From JBKHJZ01 sp046537875 (GTDB lineage Bacteria; Actinomycetota; Acidimicrobiia; Acidimicrobiales; VFJN01): a DNA stretch of 32,457 nucleotides. Under the pieces are notes generated by a model, which made no database searches, had not been told where the DNA came from, and saw nothing but the letters and a program-made list of their open reading frames with translations. The DNA lies in assembly GCA_046537875.1 (NCBI GenBank), contig JBKHJZ010000017.1:1-32457 (forward strand), given 5' to 3'. Shown piece after piece: positions 16,036-25,400 of this stretch. Numbering within the stretch: the stretch's first letter is position 1; every line of letters starts with the position of its first letter. The translations under genes were made by a program, and so were the position numbers.

Positions 16036-17307
16036 CTGAGCGCCTTCACCCCCGAAGCATCCGCCCGGCTCGAGGGACCGGACTGGCTGCGTGCGCGTCG
16101 TGCCCAGGGCGCCCGGGCGTTCGTGGACGCGGGACTCCCGTCGACCAGCGACGAGGTCTGGCGCTACAGCCGCATCGACGACCTCGACCTCGGGTCCTTC
16201 GTCCCGGCGCCCGCCCTCAGGGGCGTGCCCGGGCACCTGCCGGGCCCGGTGCGCCCCCTGCTCGACGCGATCGCCGAGGCCGCCGCCGTGCTCGTGGTGC
16301 GGAACGGTCGGGTCGTCCGCAGCGAGGTCCGTGACGAGCTCGCGGCCAAGGGTGTGCGGGCCGGCGTGGTCGGGGACGCGGACCGCGGTCGGCTCGGTGC
16401 GGCGTTCGACGAGCCGCCCGATCAGTTCGCCAGCCTGAACGACGCGTTCACCGTCGAGCCCGTGGTCGTCCACGTGCCGGACGGTGTGGTCGTGGCGGAC
16501 CCGGTGATCGTCGTCCACGTGACCGAGGGCGAGGATGTCGCGGCGTTCCCCCGGCTGGTGGTGGACGCCGGCGCCGACAGCGAGGTCGCCGTCCTCGAGA
16601 TCCAGGCCTCCGGCGAGGAGCGGGGTCTGGCGGTGCCGGTGACCGAGATCCTGGTGGGCCGGGCCGCCCGCGTGGGCCATGTGACCCTCCAGCAGCTGGG
16701 GTTCGCCACCTGGCAGCTGGGCCTGCAGGTCAGCCGGGTCGAGGCCGGCGCCACCCTGCGCAGCACCAGCATCGGGTTCGGCGGCGACTACTCGCGCCTC
16801 CGGACCGACTGCCGCATGGTGGGCCGGGGCGCCTACGGCGAGCTCGACGCGGTGTACTTCGGCGAGGGCGACCAGATGCTCGACTTCCGCACGTTCCAGG
16901 AGCACATCGCACCCGACTGCACCTCCAACCTGCTGTTCAAGGGCGCAGTCGGCGGCCGCTCGCGCTCCGTCTACACGGGCATGATCCGCGTCGCACCGGA
17001 CGCGAGGGGCACGAACGCCTTCCAGACGAACCGGAACGTGAAGCTGTCGGACCACGCGTGGGCCGAGTCGGTCCCCAACCTGATCATCGAGAACAACGAC
17101 GTGCGGTGCAGCCACGCGTCCGCGGTCGGCCCGATCGACGAGGAGCAGCGCTTCTACCTCGAGAGCCGGGGAGTGCCCACCGACGAGGCGGAGCGCCTGA
17201 TCGTGAGCGGCTTCTTCGACGAGGTCCTCGGCCGCCTGCCGGTGCCAGCCGTGGTGCCGGCGCTGCGGGCCACGGTCGCCGCCAAGTTCGAGCGTCGGGA
17301 GGCGTGA
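16036..17307 (+). CDS. sufD: Fe-S cluster assembly protein SufD (CTG start)
   Basis: SufD partners SufB in the SufBC2D scaffold. The frame has no ATG, GTG or TTG between an upstream stop (15979) and GTG 16123, yet coding similarity begins earlier. WLRARRAQGARAF followed by DAGLPSTSDEVWRYSR is the normal SufD N-terminus, and it is complete only if translation begins at CTG 16036 behind AAAGGA. This gives 423 aa, the length of E. coli SufD as recalled, and places the conserved His of DVRCSHASAVGPID at 360, matching the functionally important His360 there. Other family blocks: VTLQQLGFATWQ, RFYLESRGVPTDEAERLIVSGFF. The next gene starts one base after the stop. If GTG 16123 were used, 29 residues would be lost. 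Confidence 0.9.
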   Translation: MSAFTPEASARLEGPDWLRARRAQGARAFVDAGLPSTSDEVWRYSRIDDLDLGSFVPAPALRGVPGHLPGPVRPLLDAIAEAAAVLVVRNGRVVRSEVRDELAAKGVRAGVVGDADRGRLGAAFDEPPDQFASLNDAFTVEPVVVHVPDGVVVADPVIVVHVTEGEDVAAFPRLVVDAGADSEVAVLEIQASGEERGLAVPVTEILVGRAARVGHVTLQQLGFATWQLGLQVSRVEAGATLRSTSIGFGGDYSRLRTDCRMVGRGAYGELDAVYFGEGDQMLDFRTFQEHIAPDCTSNLLFKGAVGGRSRSVYTGMIRVAPDARGTNAFQTNRNVKLSDHAWAESVPNLIIENNDVRCSHASAVGPIDEEQRFYLESRGVPTDEAERLIVSGFFDEVLGRLPVPAVVPALRATVAAKFERREA

Positions 17308-17308
17308 C

Positions 17309-17635
17309 GTGACCGAGATGACGACCCAGCGGCTGTGCGCGCTCGACGAGCTGCCCGACGGCGGGGCGCGCCGCTTCGACGTGGCGGGGCACCGCATCGC
17401 GGTGATCCGCATCGGCGACGACGTGTACGCGATCGGCGACGAGTGCTCGCACCAGAACGTCTCGCTGGCCGAGGGCGAGGTCGACGAGGAGGAGAGGACC
17501 GTCGAGTGCTGGAAGCACGGCAGCGAGTTCTCGCTCGACACCGGCGAGCCCCTCTCGCTGCCGGCGACCCACCCCGTGCCCCGGTACGAGGTCAGCGTGC
17601 AGGACGGCCAGGTGATGGTGGCGATCGATGGCTGA
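17309..17635 (+). CDS. Rieske-type [2Fe-2S] ferredoxin of the suf operon
   Basis: 108 aa from GTG 17309 with GGGAGG 6 bases upstream; ATG 17318 is also possible. A stand-alone Rieske domain: Cys46-x-His48 and Cys67-x2-His70 bind the cluster. Such proteins are commonly annotated as ring-dioxygenase ferredoxins, but here the gene lies between sufD and sufC, an arrangement found across actinobacteria, so a role in electron supply to, or cluster receipt from, SufBCD is more likely. It overlaps sufC by 8 bases (ATGGCTGA), indicating coupled translation. Confidence 0.93.
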   Translation: MTEMTTQRLCALDELPDGGARRFDVAGHRIAVIRIGDDVYAIGDECSHQNVSLAEGEVDEEERTVECWKHGSEFSLDTGEPLSLPATHPVPRYEVSVQDGQVMVAIDG

Positions 17636-18473
17636 GCACGTGCTGGAGATCTCGGGCCTCCGGGCCGGGGTGGCGGGCACGGAGATCCTCCGGGGGATCG
17701 ACCTGACCGTCCGCTCCGGCGAGGTCCACGCGGTCATGGGACCCAACGGGTCGGGCAAGTCGACGCTGGCGCACGTGGTGGCCGGGCGGCCGGGCTACGA
17801 GGTGCTGGGCGGTGAGGTGCGCCTCGACGGGGCGGACCTGCTCGCGATGGAGCCGTGGGAGCGGGCCCACGCCGGCCTGTTCCTGGCGCTCCAGTACCCG
17901 ACCGAGGTGCCGGGCGTGTCGCTCGAGGCGATGCTCACCTCGGCCGTGCGCGCCTCAGGGGGCGTCGCGGCGGACGTGGGCGCGGGCATCCGCGCCGAGG
18001 CCGAGCGCCTCGCGCTCGACACCCGGCTGCTCGACCGCCCGGTGAACGTCGACCTCTCCGGCGGCGAGAAGAAGAAGAACGAGACGCTCCAGCTCGCCGT
18101 GCTGCGGCCGGGCATCGCGCTCCTCGACGAGCTCGACTCCGGTCTCGACGTGGACGCCCTTCGCGCGTGCTCCCGGCGCATCGAGGCGGCGACCAAGGAG
18201 ATCGACCTCGGCGTCCTGGCGATCACCCACTACAGCCGGCTGCTCCACGAGCTGCACGCCGATCGCGTCCACATCTTGGCGCGCGGTGCGATCGCGCGGT
18301 CCGGCGGTCCGGAGCTGGCCGTCGAGCTCGAGCACGAGGGCTACGTCGGGATGCTCGGACCGGAGCTGGCGGGACGCGAGGAGGCCACGGTCGCCGGGCG
18401 CCCGCAGATCGACGACCCCTTCGGCGGCCCGGCGGGAGCGGACCCCTTCGCCGACCCGCTCGGCGGCGGGTGA
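17628..18473 (+). CDS. sufC: Fe-S cluster assembly ATPase SufC
   Basis: 281 aa ATPase that drives conformational change in SufBC2D. Walker A GPNGSGKST (38-46), the SufC-specific stretch LFLALQYPTEVPGVS, signature LSGGEKKKNE, Walker B ALLDELDSGLD, and switch His in ITHYSRLL are all intact. Family members have about 250 residues; the extra 30 or so at the end (AGRPQIDDPFGGPAG and on) are Gly/Pro/Asp-rich and look disordered. The usual downstream genes sufS, sufU and sufT are absent here; the next gene is convergent, 21 bases away. The gap has only a short CCCCGGGG palindrome (18475-18482) and no clear terminator. Confidence 0.96.
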   Translation: MAEHVLEISGLRAGVAGTEILRGIDLTVRSGEVHAVMGPNGSGKSTLAHVVAGRPGYEVLGGEVRLDGADLLAMEPWERAHAGLFLALQYPTEVPGVSLEAMLTSAVRASGGVAADVGAGIRAEAERLALDTRLLDRPVNVDLSGGEKKKNETLQLAVLRPGIALLDELDSGLDVDALRACSRRIEAATKEIDLGVLAITHYSRLLHELHADRVHILARGAIARSGGPELAVELEHEGYVGMLGPELAGREEATVAGRPQIDDPFGGPAGADPFADPLGGG

Positions 18474-18494
18474 GCCCCGGGGTAGCCCGGCACG

Positions 18495-21400
18495 TCAGCC
18501 GGCGACGCCCGGTCCCGGGCGGCCTGGGCGTCGGAGTCCCACGTCGCCGATGACCCAGCGGGCCTCCGACCGCAGCGCCGAGATCCACTCGCGGTCCGAT
18601 GGGCGGCCGCGGGCCTCCAGCACGTCCGCCAGCGCCGCCTGCGTGAGCGCCACCCACGGCCGGGCCGGCACCGTGGCGTGGCGCCTGAGCGCCACCAGGA
18701 GGTGCCGCTCGGCATCGGCCCACGCCCCGTCGAGCGCCGCGAGGCGGCCCAGGTGGAACGCGGCCGATCCCACGAACGAGAGGTAGCCGTCGCCGCAGCG
18801 GAGGTCGGCGTGGGGGGCCAGCAGGCGGCGGGCGCCGGCGACCAGCGTGGGGTCCCCGAGCTCGCTCACCGCGAACGCCAGGACACCCAGATCGTGCAGC
18901 CGCCGGTCGTCCTGGGGCAGCGGCCGGAGGCCCGCCACCAGCTCCCGCAGCACGATCCGGGCCCGGGCGTGCTCGCCGTCGACGACCAGTGCGAGCGCGT
19001 CGGTGGCATCGGCCGCGTGATCCTCGGGCCCGCGCGGCGCGCCGCCGGACGTGCGGTGCCCGCCGTCCCCGCCGTCCCCGCCGTTCCCATCATCCCCGCC
19101 GATCGCGCCGCCACCGGTGATCGTGCCGTCCGCAGCACCCGGTGGCACAGCGAGCAGCCTGATCACCGCCAGGTGGCGGCGGCGCACCGCCGCGGGATCC
19201 CGGCCCATGGCGGCGCTGGCGGTCGACGCCTCGTCGACCGCCGCGAGCGCGTCGGCGAACCGACCCTCCTCGACCAGGGCCGCCGCACGCCGTTCGGCGA
19301 GCAGCGCGCGGCCCAGTGGATCACCGCTGTCGGCCACGAGGGCGGCGAGCGAGCGCAGGGCGGCATCGAGCGCCGGCTGGTCGTGGCCGATCGCCGCCAC
19401 CATCGCCCGCTCGTGGACCGCCACGACCTCGTCGCGCGCGTCGTCCGCCAGCCCGGCGAGCGTGGCAAGCTCGTCGGCCAGCACCAGCCGCTCGTCGAGG
19501 TGATCGGGCCCGGCGAGCCGGGTCAACCGGGCGGTCAGCGCATCCCGGGCGTGCCGGGGAGCCCCGCCGTCGGCGGGCGCCCCGGTCCCCGCCCGCAGGC
19601 GGTGGCGTCGCACGAGCAGCCGGGCGTGCAGCAGCGGCTCGTCGGCCCCGTCGCCTGGCTGCCCACGCCGGTCGGGGTGGGGGTCGTCCACGGCGGGGCC
19701 CGGCGACGTCGGAGCGGTCGCGGCCAGCGCAAGCTCGACCAGGTGGAGCGCCTCGACCGCCGGCGCCGGGCGGCCGGCCCTGAGGTCCGCCAGGTGCAGG
19801 GCGGCCCGCGCCAGCACCCCGGGCCGACCGTGGCGGCGCGCCAGGGTGGCGCCGTCGACCAGCGCGGACTCGGCCCGCGGATCCCCTGCACGGGCGAGGG
19901 TGATGCCGAGATCGGTGGTCACGCCGGCCTCGAGTGCCCGGTCGCTCTCGGGGATGTGCTGCAGTGCCTGCCCGTACAGCCGCACGGCCTCGGCGAACGC
20001 GGCGCGAGACGCCGCCTGCTCGGCCGCGACGCAGGACCAGTGGACCGCCCGCCGGTCACCGCCCGCCGCCGCCCCGGCCGCGGCGTGATGGGCGAGTGCG
20101 GCGGCGTGGGCTGCGGATGCCGTGGGACGGGCGCGCTCGATCGCATCGGCCAGCCTGCGGTGCAGGGCCCGGCGCCGGGCCCCGGAGAGCTGCGCCTCCA
20201 GCGCCCGGCGAACGATGTCGTGGTGGAAGCGGTAGCGCTCGGCCGTCTCCTCCGCCAGCAGGCCGGTCGCCAGGGCCTCGTCGACCGCGTCGAGCGTCTC
20301 GTCCTCGCTGAGCCTGGCCGTGTCGGCGGCGAGCGCGAGGTCGAAGCGCATCCCGGCGACGGCCCCGGCGCGCAACAGGTCGACCGCCGCAGGCCCGAGC
20401 GGCGCCAGCCGGGCCGCCACCAGGTCCGCCACGGCCGGCGGGATCGGCAGGTCGGCGTTCTGCCCGGGGGGCTCGGGAGCGTTCCGCGCCGGCGGCGAGG
20501 GACCAGGCTCCCGGCCGGCGCCGACCACGGCCGCATCGCCCGCTCCCCGGGCAGCGGCCGTCCCGTGGGGCTCGCCGACGGCCACGACCTCCGGCCCCGC
20601 CGGTCCACTGACGCCGGCCCGCCTGTCGCCTTCCCCGGCAGCCGGCATGGACGGCATGACGGCGGCGCCTGCCTCGGCACGGAGCAGCTCGCCGAGGAGG
20701 AAGGGGTTCCCGGCCGTCTCGGCGAGCAGGCGCCGGGCCAGCGCGGCGTGGTTGCGCCGCCCGGCGCCCAGCGTCTCGCGCAGCAGCGCGCGGACGTCGC
20801 CCTCCGACAGCCCGGCCAGCGGGAGGCGCCGGAACCCCCCGTCCTGGTCGAGGCCCTTGAGGACCTCGCCCGACGGGCTGCCCGGCGCATCCTCCCGTGA
20901 CGTCGCGACGACGAGCATCGGGCTGCGGCCCCTGTGCCGCAGGACGTGGCGAACCAGCAGGAGCGTGTCGTCGTCGGCCCAGTGCAGGTCGTCGAGGACC
21001 AGCAGCAGCGGGCGCTCGGCCGCGATCGCCGCCACCAGGTCGCTGGTGGCATCGAACAGGGCCGCCCGGTCGCCGGGTGCTCCGGGTCGGGCCGGCGCAT
21101 CGAGCGAGGGCAGCAGACCCGCCAGCTCGGCGAGGGCGTGGTCGCCCAGGCGCGGCAGCTCGTCGACCGGGGTCGCGGCCACATAGGCGTCCAGCGCCTC
21201 GACGAAGGGTTGGTACGAGACGAGGGCCTGCTCGTCGCACCGCCCGAAGAGCACGAGGCCGTCGTCGGCGCTCACACGGCGGGCGGCCTCGGTCGCCAGG
21301 CGGGTCTTCCCGATGCCCGGCTCGCCGCTGAGCAGGACCAGCAGGCGGTTGCCCGCCCGGGCGTCCCGCCAGGCGTCGGAGAGCACGCGCAGCTCGGCCT

Positions 21401-22253
21401 CGCGCCCCACGAACGGCAGCGCTCCGTGCCGCGCCGGCCGGGCGGGCCGCGGCGGCGGAGAGGCCGAGAGGGGTGGCGCCGGCCGGTCGGTGTCCGGCGC
21501 GCCCCCGAGCAGCGCCAGGTAGGCGGCGTTGGTCTCGGGCGACGGGTCGACGCCGAACCCCTCGACGAGGCGGCGGCGCAGGCGCTGGTACACCCCCAGG
21601 GCCTCGGCGCGGTTGCCGGCCGCGGCGTGGGCCGCCATCTGGAGCCGGTGCGCGCTCTCCCGCAACGGGGCGCCGTCGGCGGCCCGCGCGGCGGCGGCGA
21701 GGGCCCCGGCCGCGTCGCCCGCGGCCAGCGCCGCCTCGCTCGTCACCTCCAGCGCGTCCACCGCCAGGTCGCGGAGCCGGCCCCGCTGGTCGTCGACCCA
21801 CGGGCCCACCGCACCGGGCAGCACGTCGGCCGCCAGCCTCAGGGCGGCGGACTCCGCGGCGGCCCGCGCGGTCGCGAGATCGCCGCTCGACAGTGCCCGC
21901 CGGGCGGTGACGACCTCCTCCTCGGCGACCTCGACGTCGATGGTCGTCCCCTCCGGCAGCCGCAGCTGGTAGCGCCCCTGCTGGGCGATCACCGGGTCGT
22001 CGTCCGAGCCCAGCACGGAGGTGAGGAACCGGCGGACCCGGGAGATCACCGTCCGCAGGGCCGAGTCCCACGTGGCGGGTGGGCCCTCGGGCCAGATCAC
22101 GTCGGCGAGATCCTCGCGCACAACGCCGTTCGGACGCTCGATCGCCAGGACGGCGAGGGCGGTGCGGGGGTGCGCGCCCGCCAGCCGGCGGACCGCTGGC
22201 TCGCCACCGCACCGGGCGCCGACCTCGCCGACGATCGTGATCTCGACTGCCAC
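18495..22253 (-). CDS. AfsR/SARP-type regulator: wHTH-BTAD-STAND ATPase, giant
   Basis: 1252 aa from GTG 22253 (weak ribosome site). Residues 1-100 form an OmpR-type winged helix (DVIWPEGPPATWDSALRTVISRVRRFL), and 105-250 the bacterial transcriptional activation domain, as in SARPs. A STAND/AAA ATPase follows, with Walker A GEPGIGKT (310-317) and Walker B LLLVLDD (416-422) in the LDDLHWAD context. The C-terminal half is Ala-rich helical repeat of TPR type, interrupted by a Pro/Gly-rich insert near residues 530-605 and a Gly/Asp tract near 1060. There is no C-terminal LuxR helix-turn-helix. It should be an ATP-dependent activator, with the repeats sensing a ligand or partner. The divergent oxidase-hydrolase gene is its most likely target, since an 11-base tandem repeat lies between them. 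Confidence 0.88.
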   Translation of the reverse strand: MAVEITIVGEVGARCGGEPAVRRLAGAHPRTALAVLAIERPNGVVREDLADVIWPEGPPATWDSALRTVISRVRRFLTSVLGSDDDPVIAQQGRYQLRLPEGTTIDVEVAEEEVVTARRALSSGDLATARAAAESAALRLAADVLPGAVGPWVDDQRGRLRDLAVDALEVTSEAALAAGDAAGALAAAARAADGAPLRESAHRLQMAAHAAAGNRAEALGVYQRLRRRLVEGFGVDPSPETNAAYLALLGGAPDTDRPAPPLSASPPPRPARPARHGALPFVGREAELRVLSDAWRDARAGNRLLVLLSGEPGIGKTRLATEAARRVSADDGLVLFGRCDEQALVSYQPFVEALDAYVAATPVDELPRLGDHALAELAGLLPSLDAPARPGAPGDRAALFDATSDLVAAIAAERPLLLVLDDLHWADDDTLLLVRHVLRHRGRSPMLVVATSREDAPGSPSGEVLKGLDQDGGFRRLPLAGLSEGDVRALLRETLGAGRRNHAALARRLLAETAGNPFLLGELLRAEAGAAVMPSMPAAGEGDRRAGVSGPAGPEVVAVGEPHGTAAARGAGDAAVVGAGREPGPSPPARNAPEPPGQNADLPIPPAVADLVAARLAPLGPAAVDLLRAGAVAGMRFDLALAADTARLSEDETLDAVDEALATGLLAEETAERYRFHHDIVRRALEAQLSGARRRALHRRLADAIERARPTASAAHAAALAHHAAAGAAAGGDRRAVHWSCVAAEQAASRAAFAEAVRLYGQALQHIPESDRALEAGVTTDLGITLARAGDPRAESALVDGATLARRHGRPGVLARAALHLADLRAGRPAPAVEALHLVELALAATAPTSPGPAVDDPHPDRRGQPGDGADEPLLHARLLVRRHRLRAGTGAPADGGAPRHARDALTARLTRLAGPDHLDERLVLADELATLAGLADDARDEVVAVHERAMVAAIGHDQPALDAALRSLAALVADSGDPLGRALLAERRAAALVEEGRFADALAAVDEASTASAAMGRDPAAVRRRHLAVIRLLAVPPGAADGTITGGGAIGGDDGNGGDGGDGGHRTSGGAPRGPEDHAADATDALALVVDGEHARARIVLRELVAGLRPLPQDDRRLHDLGVLAFAVSELGDPTLVAGARRLLAPHADLRCGDGYLSFVGSAAFHLGRLAALDGAWADAERHLLVALRRHATVPARPWVALTQAALADVLEARGRPSDREWISALRSEARWVIGDVGLRRPGRPGPGVAG
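19059..19084. repeat. 9-base tandem repeat inside the SARP-ATPase gene
   Basis: About three copies of a CCCCGCCGT unit (the first with one mismatch) encode a Gly-Gly-Asp run in the C-terminal half of the regulator. The period is a multiple of three, so copy-number change would alter linker length, not frame. Confidence 0.6.
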
Positions 22254-22294
22254 GCCGGGTCAGTCTGCCACCACTCATCACGGCGAGCCCGGTG

Positions 22295-22316
22295 CGGCGT
22301 TGCGCCGGCGTTGCGC
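22295..22316. promoter_or_regulatory. Perfect 11-base tandem repeat, candidate SARP operator
   Basis: CGGCGTTGCGC occurs twice head to tail (22295-22305 and 22306-22316) in the 245-base gap between the divergent SARP-ATPase and oxidase-hydrolase genes. SARPs such as ActII-ORF4 and DnrI bind heptamer direct repeats with 4-base spacers, giving an 11-base period; this matches exactly. It lies 42-63 bases from the regulator start and about 180 bases from the fusion gene start. Confidence 0.55.
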
Positions 22317-22419
22317 GGGAGCGTGCACCATGTGGGTCCACGGAAGGATCACGGCTCGGCCGGCGGCAAGATCAGGCGGAAGATCGAGACGGGACGGTCG
22401 GGCTACTGGTCACTCCGAG

Positions 22420-22456
22420 CGAGTGGGTCGGCCTGCGGCGGGGTCGACCCACCTCG
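22420..22456 (+). repeat. Stem-loop in the leader of the oxidase-hydrolase gene
   Basis: TGGGTCG (22424-22430) pairs with CGACCCA (22445-22451), extended by CGAG with CTCG across a one-base bulge; the loop has 14 bases. The right arm contains the perfect palindrome GGGTCGACCC (22441-22450). It ends 42 bases before the GTG. It could be a protein-binding site or an RNA leader structure. Confidence 0.4.
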
Positions 22457-22485
22457 CGCGGACAGCAGGGGTCAGCTGAGGCAAC

Positions 22486-22494
22486 AGGGGGAGG
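22486..22494 (+). promoter_or_regulatory. Strong ribosome binding site fixing the fusion-gene start
   Basis: AGGGGGAGG lies 4 bases before GTG 22499. The frame is open upstream to 22292, but no comparable site is found there, so the start at 22499 is preferred. Confidence 0.6.
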
Positions 22495-22498
22495 CCAG

Positions 22499-25400
22499 GT
22501 GCACGACAACCGATCGCACGCCGCACCGCGGCGCGAGCGCGCCGTGCGCAGGCACATCGTCCCGCTGCCCGGTGCGCGGCGCCTCGGCGGCACGACGGCG
22601 CGACGGTCGGCCGGCGGCCGGCGGGTGTCCCAGCCGCGGCTCGCCCTGCCGATCGACCGGCTCGGTGCCCACTACGACGTCGTCGTCGTGGGCTCGGGCT
22701 ACGGCGGCGCCATCGCCGCGTCACGCCTCGCACGGGCCGGGCGCTCGGTCTGCGTGCTCGAGCGCGGTCGCGAGTTCCCGCTCGGCTCGTTCCCCGACAC
22801 CGCGTGGCAGGCGCTGCGCCAGCTGCAGGTGCGCGCCCGGGGCCGGCGGTTCCTCGGCCGCGCGTCGGCCCTCTTCGACCTCCACACCGCGTACGACCTG
22901 AGCATCCTGGTGGGCTGCGGCCTCGGCGGCACGTCGCTGATCAACGCGGGCGTCGCCCTGCGCCCGCCGGCGTGGGTGTACGACGACGACCGCTGGCCGA
23001 GCGAGCTGCGCGGAACCGGCGCCGCGGAGCTCGAGCCCTGGTTCGAGCGGGCCGAGCGCATGCTCGGCTCGACGCCGTACCCGCAGGACTTCCGGACCCT
23101 GCCCAAGTACGAGGCACTGGCAACGGCGGGAACGGCCGTGGGCGCGGCCGCCCACCACCCGCCGATCAACGTCGCGTTCCGCGACGGGCCCACCCAGGCG
23201 GGTGTCGAGCAGGTGGCCTGCCTGCTGTGCGGCGACTGCGTCTCCGGGTGCAACCACGGTGCCAAGGGCACGCTGGCCGTGAACTACCTGCCCGACGCGG
23301 TCGCCCACGGTGCGGAGATCTTCTGCGAGGCCCCCGTGCGCACCGTGCGGCCGGCCGCCGCCGGCGGCTGGGTCGTCACGGTGGACGCCACCGGCGACGG
23401 CCGCAGCAGCTTCCATGCGCCGTCGACGTTCGTGCACGCCGACACGGTGGTGCTGACCGCCGGCACGCTCGGCAGCACCGAGATCCTGCTCCGATCGCGG
23501 GCCGAGGGCCTGGCCGTCTCCCCCCGGCTGGGCGCCCGGTTCAGCGGCAACGGCGACGTGCTCGCGTTCGCCTACGACGCCTCGGTGCCGGTGCGGGGCA
23601 TCGGCACCGGGGCGGACCCGGTGGACCCCACCACCGGAGCCGGCCCGTGCATCACCGGTGTCGTCGACCTCACCGGCGAGCCCGCACCGGGGCAGGGCCT
23701 GTTGATGGAGGAGGGCGCCATCCCCGGGGCGCTCCGCCCGCTGCTCCCGGCGACCTTCGCGGTCGCGGCCGAGCTGTCGGGCGGCGGGGGACCGGTGAGC
23801 TTCGCCCGGCGCCTCGCCCGCCGCATCACGAGCTCGCCGCGGGTGCTGCGGCGGCGCGGCGGCGCGGCCGACGACACGCTCACCTACCTGGTCATGAGCG
23901 ACGACGCCGGCGACGGGAGGCTGGTGCTCGACAACGGGTCGATCCACGTCGACTGGACCGGCGTGGGCGACCTGCCCGTCTTCGCCCGCAACGACGTGGC
24001 GCTCGACGAGGCGACCGACGCCCTCGGCGCCACGCTGATCGGCAACCCGGTGTCGTCGCCGATGTTCGGTGATTCGCTGGTCACCGTGCACCCGCTCGGT
24101 GGCTGCGCGATGGGCGACGACGGACGCCGGGGCGTCGTGGACCACCGCGGGCGCGTCTTCAGCGGTGAGGGGCGCGAGGTCCACGACGGGCTGATCGTGG
24201 CCGACGGGGCGATCATTCCGCGGCCGCTCGCCGTCAACCCGCTGCTCACGATCTCGGCGCTCGCGGAGCGCGCCAGCGCCCTGCTCGCTGCGGCGCGCGG
24301 GTGGGAGGTCGACGAGGGTCCCACCCCGCCCCTGCCTCCCGCTCCGGTGCAGCGCCCCGGTGTGCGGTTCACCGAGCGGATGGCCGGATGGGTGGCGCCG
24401 ACGCCCGACGGCGACCCGGCCGCGGGCGCCGCCCGCGGCGAGGCCGACGGCACGTCGATCGAGTTCGTGCTGACCGTGGTGATCGACGACCTGCCGGCAT
24501 TGCTCGCCGATCCCGCGACCCCGGGCCGGCTGGCCGGGACCGTGGTGGCGCCCCTGCTCTCACCCCGCCGCCTCCGCGTCGTCGACGGCCGCTTCCAGCT
24601 CATGGTCGAGGACCCGACGCACGTCGACACCTGGCACATGCGGTACCAGATGTCGCTCGTGGCCGAGGACGGCCGCCGCTTCCGCTTCACGGGCTCGAAG
24701 ACGCTGCACGACCGCGCCGGCCTCGACGCGTGGTCCGACACCACGACGCTGGCGGTCACGGTGGTCCCGGAGGCGGCCGACGGGGAGCCGCCGGCCGCGG
24801 ACGAGCCGGCGGTCGCCGGGGTGATGCGGCTCACGCCGGGCGACTTCGCCCGCCAGCTCGCCACGATGCGCGTGACCGGCGTCGATGGAGCGGCCGAGCA
24901 GCTCCGGTGGCTCGGGCGCTTCGGGCATCGCTTCTGCCAGGGGCTGCTCACCGTCTACGGCGGTCCGCTCGACGACGTGGGGCGCTTCCCGGCCGGCCCG
25001 CCCGCCCCGATCCCGCTCACCGGCGACGGCACCCGCAGGCTGCGCGTCCCCGCGCCCGAGCCGCGCTGGTGCGACGGCGCCGGCCGGTGGCACGAGGGCG
25101 ACGACCACGGCGACGACGCCTGGCTGCGCCTCACCCGCTACGAGGGGGGCCGGCGCGGCCCGGTGCTGCTCGCGGCGGGCTTCGGCATGTCGGCGACATC
25201 GTTCCTCGTGGGCACCGTGGGCACCAACCTCACCGAGTACCTGGTGGCGCGCGGCTACGACGTCTGGCTCTTCGACTACCGCGCCAGCATCGATCTCCCC
25301 TCGGCGCGCACCGAGTTCACGCTCGACAGCATCGCGACCGAGGACTGGCCGGCCGCCGTGGCCGAGGTCCGGCGGGTCACCGGTGCCGACAGCGTCCAGG

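Noticed and set aside
15838..17541. Upstream extension of the YihY frame to 17541
   Set aside because: It runs antisense to sufD and the Rieske gene; the YihY family start fits 15837.
17309..17635. Rieske protein as an aromatic ring dioxygenase ferredoxin
   Set aside because: No oxygenase genes nearby; position between sufD and sufC is the known actinobacterial suf arrangement.
18474..18494. Strong terminator between sufC and the convergent regulator
   Set aside because: Only an 8-base CCCCGGGG palindrome without loop or U-tract is present.
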